A DNA stretch of 64,000 nt from Anastrepha obliqua (Eukaryota; Arthropoda; Insecta; Diptera; Tephritidae): positions 129,571,601-129,635,600 of the forward strand of contig NC_072894.1 in NCBI RefSeq assembly GCF_027943255.1. Direction: 5' to 3'. This document shows positions 56,821 to 64,000 of this stretch, piece after piece. The position numbers were made by a program, and so were the translations under genes. Every line of letters starts with the position of its first letter. Within the stretch, counting starts at the first letter, position 1. Below the pieces are notes generated by a model that had not been told where the DNA came from, did not search any database, and was given only the letters and a program-made list of their open reading frames with translations.

Positions 56821-57540
56821 AGGGGACAGATAGCTGGAAAATTTCGAAAAAAAAATTTTTTTTTTTTATAAAATGAATATGTCACAAAATTTTTAGAACG
56901 TAAATTTAAGTATTTCTTATATTATATAATATTATAGATCGTCAACCGTGACGACTCTATTCTTTGCGTTCGAGCGCTGGCTGAGGTATAGTTACGTATG
57001 AATTCAAACTTTAGACGCTTTTTTTTTTTCAAACTATATTTTTCGAATTGGCGTACACGATAACTCGAAAAGTTATTGACCGATTTCCCTGAAATTTTGC
57101 ACACATCTTTTTTATGATACTACTTTCTATGTATATTTACAAGTTTTCGAAAATTTTTAGAAAAAATAATTTTTTCGAAGCAAAAATATGTAGTAGGAGA
57201 ATTCACCCCAAAATTCATTTTGTTTTTTTTTTAAGCATTTTATTTCGCGAATTTTTTTTATGACTTTAATGAACAAAAAAAATTTCGGTTTTTTGTATTC
57301 AGGTCACTGAAGCCAATGCTATAATGCCCGCCGATTGAGAAGCCCCGCTGCGACCTTCCTGGAAGAATTCAGTGTACATCCGCCATTTTAAAAGATTAAA
57401 ATATAAAAACAAAATTGATATTATTTTAATGTATAAATAAACTGTATGCCAATTTTGAAAAAAATATATTGACTTCTTCATTTTAAATAATTTTAATGAA
57501 TGTCAGGGAAAATATGGCCGTTTACAGGTATCTGTCCCCT
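56821..57540 (+). mobile_element. 720-bp non-autonomous element, AGGGGACAGATA termini
   Basis: The left end AGGGGACAGATAGCTG and the reverse complement of the right end AGGGGACAGATACCTG differ by a single base over 16 bp. TAA occurs immediately outside both ends (56818-56820 and 57541-57543). A 3-bp TWA-type duplication points to PIF/Harbinger elements, but this is suggestive only. The interior has long A/T runs and no coding capacity. Confidence 0.8.
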
Positions 57541-58961
57541 TAAATCAACAGCTGCAGCAGCAACTCCTCAAAGCGGGGTACATCCGCTTCAATTAGAAGT
57601 TTAGAAACCCCAGAGAAATTACTTAAACAAAGTTGTGGTTTAATGCAAAAAAAAAAAACAACAACAAATACAAATTGGCATGACAAAAGCGCAGGAGCTA
57701 AAGTTTTGAAAGAAGCCAGCAATTATTTCTTCTTAGTAAATACTTGAGGGCTTCCCTCCGCGCTTCGAAAAACAGAAAAGTTTCCTCATAAACTGCAATA
57801 ATCTTGCAAATTTTCATTTATTCTTTTTTTCAGTTCTTTTCTTGTCCTTTGAATAGTTGCTGATGGAAATCTACACTGCGTTCGTCAATTAGACAATCAG
57901 TTGGTTGTACAAACGATTTTTACGGCATGTTTTAGAACAGCAGCAAGTAGGCAGGCAGAAGTGGCAATCGGTCACTAAACCAAGTCACTTAGACCATTGC
58001 CGATCCATTGTGAAACCACAGTGGCAATTTACCCTCTCACGCGAACAAATAATGGTCAGGCTTTAGTTGCAATTTGTAATTGTTTTATTTATTTTGTTTT
58101 TTACATCGCAGAAAGTAAAATTTGAAGTAGAAATATTGTTGAGCACAACTACTCCAACATTTGAGTGAAGTATAGAAAAAGTTTGAGCCTGACAAGTATG
58201 AGTTGACTTCGAGTTTTATCATTCATTCTTGCACTCCAAGAAAACTTTTCAACTCTTTGAATTTCCTGCTGTTTTTGCTATCACAGACGGACTTATTCAT
58301 AAGCTTTGATAATTTATTTATTTCTTATTTCATTTTTATATTTTTTTTAGAAAACATAGTTAATACAATATAAAGAAAGAAAATCAACAAATTTTATAAA
58401 AAAAAATTCAAATATTTTAATCAGAGCTTTTAAAAAGTGTCGAGTATGCAGGGTTACTATAGCCCATTGAAGTTCGATGTAGTGATAGCCTAACCAGATG
58501 GTGGCGTTAATGGGAACGACTTAATGCGGAATTATCTCAGGGATTAAGTGCAACTAACGCGGAGTGACAATTGGACTAAGTTCCCACAATTTAAGCGAAG
58601 AATTACAGTTAATATCTATTGTGAATGAAAAATAATGAAACTTTTAAAGAGAAGAACGAGAAGGACTGAGTGCAATGGTAGTTTGTGCTAACACGATCGA
58701 AATCACATTAATTGTTTTGATATTTCGGAGCAGTTTGAGAAATTGGAATTTAAGAATTTTTTTAAATAAATAATTATTTCTTAGTATCAGGACAGCTAAT
58801 GGCCGTATTTGCAGTCCGCTGCCCATCTTTTACTAACAAAACTATCCAATAAGTAACTCAGCTGTTTATTAATTCACGTAACAACCATCTGTCACACTAC
58901 AATTTTAATCAGAATTAACTGCACCGCTAATACCGATTAACGCCGCTTTCTGTCTGGCTAT
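57541..58961. other. Non-coding stretch, no recognised element
   Basis: AT-rich with an AACAACAACAAA patch (57656-57668). No genes were seen. Confidence 0.5.
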
Positions 58962-59035
58962 AAAGTGTAAGTTTGAAGTAGTATAGAAAATTCAAAAATC
59001 TAAGTAATTTTCGCGTCACTTCAAACTTACACTTT
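58962..59035. repeat. Long hairpin: perfect 18-bp arms, 38-base loop
   Basis: AAAGTGTAAGTTTGAAGT (58962-58979) pairs perfectly with ACTTCAAACTTACACTTT (59018-59035). Flanking TATA on both sides lengthens the pairing imperfectly. A perfect 14-bp palindrome CAGGTTATAACCTG lies just beyond (59053-59066). It could be a small MITE or an RNA hairpin; the sequence alone does not decide. Confidence 0.85.
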
Positions 59036-59465
59036 TTTATACCAAAATGTAACAGGTTATAACCTGGCATGCTTGAAATTGTTCCGGAAGTTCTGATTAA
59101 ATTTTTTTTAATTTTGTTGAAAAATTGTCCAATTTTTTTTTTCTTTATTTTCACAAAGCTTAAAGCTTAGATTGATATGATTTTTGTGTAGTGCATGCTA
59201 TAATTTTGAAAATGCTATAATTATTATATTAGCCCTTTACCGCATATAGGCCCATATATGATATGGCAGTTTTGATTCAATTTTGTTTCCAAATTAAGTG
59301 CTATAAGATAATTCTGTTCAGATCTATCAAATATATTTTTAGCAATAATAAAACGCAAAAAAAATGTTCTATGATTTTGTGAGATCTCGAAATAACCTCA
59401 CTTTTGTGCAAGTGGGTGAAAAAGCAGAATTGAACTGCGAGCGATTCATTTTCGAAAAACCATAA

Positions 59466-60164
59466 GGGGTTATATACAGTTATAATTTTCAAAAAATCGA
59501 TTTTGTTTTTATTTTATTTTCATAATGTACATACATACATTTAAGAATGCACACAGAAAATTTAATTTCGTTCCGGCGAATATTTTCGAAGTTACACGCA
59601 AATTTGAAAACGCGTTTCAGAGAATTTTTACCTTATGTAAAGTGTTTTTCAAACTTTAAACGCGTTTTTCTCAAAACCGTGTTTTCGAAGTCGGTGGACA
59701 CGATTTCTCAAAAACGGCTGATACGATCGTCGTGAAATTTTAACACAAACTTCTCAGATATATTCTACAGGTATCAATCGAAGGACTAAGAATTCTGATG
59801 ATTTTTTCTATTTTTTAAGCAATTTTTCGCGAAAATTTTTGTAGCAAATTCGATTTGTTTTTCTATAGCCGCCATTTTCTCAAAAATTAAAATTTTGACT
59901 ATTCCTTTGATTAATACCTAGCTTTGTTTATCCACAAAAAGAATCTAATTGGTTTTTCGAATTCAGATAATCCAAACCGGTGATATTTTGTTTACCGCCG
60001 AATGCTTTTTTTTTGGAGGACGCGTGCACTTCAATATTTTCACTAACTTTACGTGCTATAATTAACTTTAAAGTAGACATATTTGAATAATTAAAAATTG
60101 TGTTATTTTAATAAAATCGTTCTTTGTAAAAAATTCTCAAAAAAACGTGATGTATATAACCCCA
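59466..60164 (+). mobile_element. 699-bp non-autonomous element, GGGGTTATATAC termini
   Basis: The left end GGGGTTATATACAGTTA and the reverse complement of the right end GGGGTTATATACATCAC are inverted repeats over at least 13 bp. ATAA lies directly outside both ends (59462-59465 and 60165-60168), a plausible 4-bp target duplication. The inside is AT-rich with many TTTTCTCAAAA and TTTTCGAA words and carries no gene. The superfamily is unknown. Confidence 0.78.
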
Positions 60165-60168
60165 TAAC

Positions 60169-60693
60169 AGAGTAAAACGTAAGTACTTTTTGACGACAAA
60201 AAATATTTACTTGGGGTCGATGTACTCATCTTTGTCGACGACATACATATATAAATTTTTCCGTTTTCAACTGTTTTCTATGCTTTACAACCAGTAAAAA
60301 AAAATGTATAAAACTTTCATTACTTTTATCTTAATATGTCACCGTGAAACATCCTTTTTTTCAACGCATTATTAATTCATGCAGTAATGGGTTAAATGTT
60401 TAACAGCCTGCTTCAAATAATAAATATTAAAAATATATAAAGTCTAAGTAAAAGCATTGTGACTTACATATTCCACAAACAGCGAAAAAAAATTGTGCGT
60501 CGGTGTTGCCAATTCGCTACACTATTGCCAACTTCCTTGTTTTTAGACAGCAGTGCTGTGGGGTGGCAACTTCGGTTTGATCAGTGCTCGTACATACTTA
60601 TCACGATACTTTATACTTTTTCAAAATGATCTCAAATCTTTTGTTTTGATTATTTCTCAAACACGCGCATACCTACGCTAAACTCTGGCTAAA
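60169..60693. other. Non-coding stretch upstream of candidate exon
   Basis: Around 60500-60580 the word TTGCCAA occurs three times (once as GGCAAC), which is frequent near fly promoters. No initiator with a DPE at the right spacing was found. Confidence 0.35.
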
Positions 60694-60732
60694 ATGGCCG
60701 AAAACAGATTATTAAAAAAATTAAATAAAAAA
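60694..60732 (+). CDS. Candidate 13-codon first exon, unrecognised
   Basis: AAAATGGCC is a strong fly start context. It opens MAENRLLKKLNKK, followed directly by GTAAGC, a good 5' splice site apart from an A at -1. A pyrimidine stretch ending in AG at about 60950-60956 could be the acceptor, giving a short Lys/Ala/Glu-rich continuation that stops within 15 codons. That would make a very small protein; the true second exon may instead lie further away. Evidence is only the start context plus a donor. Confidence 0.2.
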
Positions 60733-62699
60733 GTAAGCTAATATATATTACGATTACCTAAGTTTTAATATAAATAACTGAATTTAAATTTCTTCTATCT
60801 TAATAAAGTTAAACTGTGAACAAAATTCAGCATTAAATTATTTTCGATTATTAAGTGAAAATGGCAAAATCCAAGTGCACCACATTAAAATAATTTGTAA
60901 TTTCTATGCTGTCTATAGTATTTATTCATTTTCTCTCACTTTTAATCTTTCAAAAGAAAGCAGAAAAGTGTGCAAAAGCCGAACAAACAAAAGCGCAATG
61001 AGTTCTATATTCAGTCAGCTGATAAAAGCTGAGCCGGCGGTTATCGCCTTCACTGATTGCGCTACGTTTGGCTTTTCTTTCAGTTTTAGGCCTTGTTGCT
61101 TATGCAATTTTTAATAGCCCGCTTGTTTGCCCTTTGAAATATTTTATGCTACTTTTTGCATTTTTTAATGATTTTAGAGCGGAAATTATTTAGTTTTTTT
61201 TTGTTGCAATAGGTTTTTGGCTTTTTCAATTGAAATATGAGCGGGCGAAAAAAAAATGAATTTACATAAATACCACAGAAAAATGTGAAATTATAAAAAT
61301 GAGCATTTTTAGTGAAAATACTAATTATTTTGAAAATTTTCAGATGTTTAATAGATATATTTTTATTTACTCGTAGCTTTGCATATCTTCCGCATTCTCA
61401 ACTGCGTAATTTTTGCGCTTCTTGCCCCCTACTAAGCGAGAATAGATAAATACAAATGTAAAAATAAAAAAATGACAATAGTAGTGGGACTTTACTACTA
61501 CGAAGCAGATTATCAGTTGAATGTATTTATTTTTATTTTTATTAAAATTCACAAATTTATTTTTATTTTAAATTTAATATGTTTTTCTTTATATTTATAA
61601 CCGCAAAATATTCATACTTTTTAAATCGCTTTATTATTCAATTTTTCCGCCGGCGAAACCATGTAATTCGTAAAAACTACCTCTACTACAACCGCACACT
61701 TTTTTAAATCATAATTTTTAGTTTCTCATTTTTTTTTTTTCTTTGCCCTTCTTTTCGAATTCCGGTATCACAGCAATGGTTTTCCACTCCTTTCCAGAAT
61801 GAAAGATGTTTGAACCGACCAACTAATGTAACGTATCGACATATAAACAGCGACACAACGACCGCAAAAAGCGAGTTAGAAAACTTCAACATCCACCAGT
61901 AGCCCACGAAATTTGAAAAAATCTACCGAGACACAGACTCCACATTTACTCGCAACTTTTATCGCAGACGAATAGAATAATACTGAATGTATGCAGCACT
62001 CGGCCAGTTCACAACGCAACTCAACAACGACGATGAGAATGTACATATGTATGCATGTAATATGTATGGAGCTACACTCGTGTTAGTGCGCATAGCAGTT
62101 GGTCGTTCCTCAGCTGATGCTCACTTACATGCGCGGAGCCCCCCACATCCTCATCTACGATGGACAAAGCTTGCAGAATGTGAGAATGGCAAGCAATTGG
62201 CGCAGATGAGCGACGTCGTTAAGGAAAAGGGTTGACTTGAGTGAGTGATGCGTCGAGCGAAATGCGGCGCATCTGAGAGTGATAAACATACAAGTGTAAA
62301 ACTCAGTTGCCAGCAAAGACATATCAAATGCTCTTTTTGCAGCAATTGAAACTATTTTTCCAATAAGACAATAATGTGTTCCCAGATGACCTTTGAACTG
62401 CCCACTAGTTGATCCTTGGCAAATCCTGCAAACAGTAAATACACGAAGTATCACTCAGCGCGCTCTCCACCACATATTCGCAAACTTCATCTCCGAGCAT
62501 AGCGAATATTTTTCTCTTAGAAACTCGCCCTTTCTCTAGTTCTCTTGGTTATTCCAGTATTTGTTTCTTCTTTTGTGTTTAATGATCTGCCAGGCGTATG
62601 CTCTCTCTCACTCTCTTGTTTAAGCTCACTCTATCAAAGTCTGTGGAGTGAGCACTGCAAGCAACAAAATATACATATCTCACACAACAACGTAAATTG
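60733..62699. other. Non-coding stretch, no recognised element
   Basis: AT-rich to 61750, then a moderately GC-rich patch (61980-62240) with no convincing exon, and a CTCTCTCTCACTCTCT pyrimidine tract (62598-62615). Confidence 0.45.
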
Positions 62700-62892
62700 C
62701 AGGAAAAAATAAAAAAAAATCAACAACAGCAACAACGACGGCAACAAAAGCAAATCTATTTTTAAACTCATATTAATATTGTTCTTTATTTTATCAGTAT
62801 AGTGTGTTAAAAAAAGTCATAATAATAATAATAAAGTACAATTCAACGACAACGGCAGAAGCGACAGACAACAATAGCAACAACAACAGGTC
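62700..62892. repeat. CAA-rich and (AAT)n simple sequence
   Basis: CAACAACAGCAACAACGACG-type runs (62722-62752), an AATAATAATAATAA run (62821-62834) and another CAACAACAACAG run (62878-62890). Such CAA/CAG-type runs are common in fly 5' leaders and introns. No frame is supported. Confidence 0.75.
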
Positions 62893-63650
62893 GAATTAAT
62901 ATTATCTACACGCCATGCCCGTGTGTACACGATGAGTGTCTATAGGAAATAAACAACAGGCTGGATGGCTGGATGGCTGGCAGGCGAGCGGATAGACTGT
63001 CAAAGTTTAAATGAATGTGTGGACATACGGAAAAAAATTCGAACTGCCGAACAGTGGGATACGCGGAAGAACAAAACTGCTATCGCAAAACCGTTTACAG
63101 ATACTTCTGCGGCCGTGTTCATACAGGGAAGCTTTCGTTGCTTCAACTTTGTGAATTCTCATTCGGTGTTGTCCATGTCGTTCACTCAGGGCACCTCCGT
63201 TGCTTGCAATTGCTTTAGGTTTTAGTCTACAGCCAACGGACATTGAGAAGAATTAAAACACGAGCAACTCAGTGCCCTCCAATTCCCAAGTTATGATTTA
63301 CTCCAACAAACGCGGTCCAAACAAATACATATATGTATTGCAAAATATGAAGCGAATATCAGAACCCAATTCCGGACTGACTCATCGTGAACCACTTTGT
63401 ATACACCAGGATCTCCAGCCCCTTCTACTCGTAATGCTATCGATAAACATTTAGCATGTGCATTGCCCAGGCATTAGACAATCACCACCCCCGCATTACA
63501 AATAGATAGCAAAATGCATGCAGAGGGCGATTGGTAGCTCTGCATTGCACTTCGTCCGTATCTTGTCAGTCCCTTCGAAATAGCAAGTTCATGTAGAGAG
63601 GCATACACATAGCTTGTAAATAATTATTCCCTTAAATTTTAAGCTAAATA
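62893..63650. other. Non-coding stretch upstream of the MADF gene
   Basis: Contains three GGATGGCT-like units (62961-62984). No exon or transposon was recognised. Confidence 0.45.
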
Positions 63651-63812
63651 CACACCAGGCAACCGTTGCAGCAACTCGGCCATGTTGAAGCAACCGTTGC
63701 CTCGTGTGTAGCTGTGTTGCCAATTGATTTTCGTGTTGCTGCAACCGTTGCCTGAAATATCAAATAAATTTGATTTTTGGGATAGGTTGCTGCAACCGTT
63801 GCTTCGTGTGTA
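63651..63812. promoter_or_regulatory. Four-copy GCAACCGTTGC near-palindrome array
   Basis: Exact copies of GCAACCGTTGC lie at 63659, 63690, 63741 and 63792 (spacings 31, 51 and 51 bp). The 11-mer differs from its own reverse complement at one base. The first copy with its flank (ACACACCAGGCAACC, GTTGCAGCAAC) is an inverted repeat of the last (GTTGCTGCAACC, GTTGCTTCGTGTGT) over 26 bp with three mismatches. AACCGTT resembles a Myb-type recognition site. The array ends 25 bp before a predicted transcription start, so a regulatory role is plausible; a small palindromic transposon is the alternative. Confidence 0.6.
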
Positions 63813-63836
63813 TCATTGTTTACTGCTTTTACTCGT

Positions 63837-63870
63837 TCAGTTCGTTGAAAACAAGCGAAGAAGAAGGTTC
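63837..63870 (+). promoter_or_regulatory. Predicted core promoter: Inr + DPE
   Basis: TCAGTT at 63837-63842 matches the fly initiator TCAKTY, with the start A at 63839. GGTTC at 63866-63870 matches the downstream promoter element RGWYV at exactly +28 to +32. No TATA box is obvious, as expected for DPE promoters. It would give a 64-base leader to the ATG at 63903. Confidence 0.55.
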
Positions 63871-63902
63871 GTGCGGAGTAAAATAAAGTGAAAAAGGAAA
63901 AC

Positions 63903-64000
63903 ATGGCAATTGAAAATAATGAAAATTATGTTAATTTTATTAACGAATATAAAAATTTGAGAGAGCTGTGGGATATAAGTAGTGAAAAATATAAAAACAA
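63903..64000 (+). CDS. MADF-domain protein, N-terminus (cut by window edge)
   Basis: The ATG lies in a good fly context (GAAAACATGGC) and opens 32 codons without a stop to the window end: MAIENNENY, then VNFINEYKNLRELWDISSEK and YKN. The pattern F-I-x-x-Y-x-x-x-x-x-L-W-x-x-x-x-x-x-Y is the start of a MADF domain, a Myb/SANT-like DNA-binding domain of about 80-90 residues found in Adf-1-type transcription factors and in PIF/Harbinger accessory proteins. The expected remainder lies outside the window. An Inr/DPE promoter and a Myb-site-like array directly upstream support a real gene and suggest possible self-regulation, which is inference. AT-rich codons are consistent with a local fly gene. 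Confidence 0.65.
   Translation, partial: MAIENNENYVNFINEYKNLRELWDISSEKYKN

Noticed and set aside
62700..62892. CAA/CAG repeats as a polyglutamine coding exon
   Set aside because: Frames are broken by stops and changes of phase; simple sequence is sufficient.
1..64000. CRISPR array, prophage, bacterial operon or plasmid functions
   Set aside because: No spacer-repeat array, no ribosome binding sites or dense gene packing; composition and transposons are those of an insect.

Overview
This window looks like AT-rich, non-prokaryotic DNA from a higher (cyclorrhaphan) fly, most likely a tephritid fruit fly. That inference rests on DD34D and DD41D (rosa-like) mariner elements, eroded Jockey-, R1- and RNase H-type LINEs, frequent short CATA/TGTATG and CAACAA runs, and a tRNA-derived SINE with (TA)n tails. 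I found no complete host gene, no tRNA gene outside the SINE heads, and no rRNA, CRISPR or operon-like structure. Most of the window reads as intergenic or deep intronic DNA.

Layout. 1-1300: higher-order tandem repeat, a 375-bp (TGTTA)n array, and a chimera of two DNA-transposon arms. 1.5-5.4 kb: C25 tract, cryptic TACCAT sequence, a wrecked mariner carrying a nested LINE tail, and a complete 267-bp MITE. 6.7-7.8 kb: a deleted rosa-like mariner beside two SINEs. 8.7-9.1 and 12.3-13.4 kb: LINE 3' ends. 13.8-15.4 kb: a DNA transposon with 19-bp tandem repeats and a TTAA-flanked element. 17.7-18.9 kb: a long eroded LINE on the minus strand. 22.8-25.9 kb: LINE, two rosa-like mariners and a SINE. 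27.5-28 kb: minisatellite. 29.66-30.93 kb: an almost intact 1.27-kb mariner with one N-terminal frameshift. 34-44 kb: RT fragments, an inverted dispersed repeat, a second minisatellite, two joined LINE fragments and a SINE. 47-53.5 kb: SINE, LINE tails, an internally deleted Jockey-like LINE and a 147-bp tandem duplication. 56.8-60.2 kb: two ~700-bp non-autonomous elements with clear terminal inverted repeats.

The last 350 bases are different. Four copies of the near-palindrome GCAACCGTTGC lie just upstream of an Inr (TCAGTT) with a DPE-matching GGTTC at exactly +28. After a 64-base leader an ATG opens a reading frame with the start of a MADF DNA-binding domain. This is the best candidate for a real gene, and it is cut by the window edge.

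The clearest interaction is nesting. SINE tails end in (TA)n, the target of Tc1/mariner insertion, and two rosa-like mariners sit directly against SINE tails, one with (TA)n on its other side too. All functional statements come from reading motifs by eye; no database search was run.
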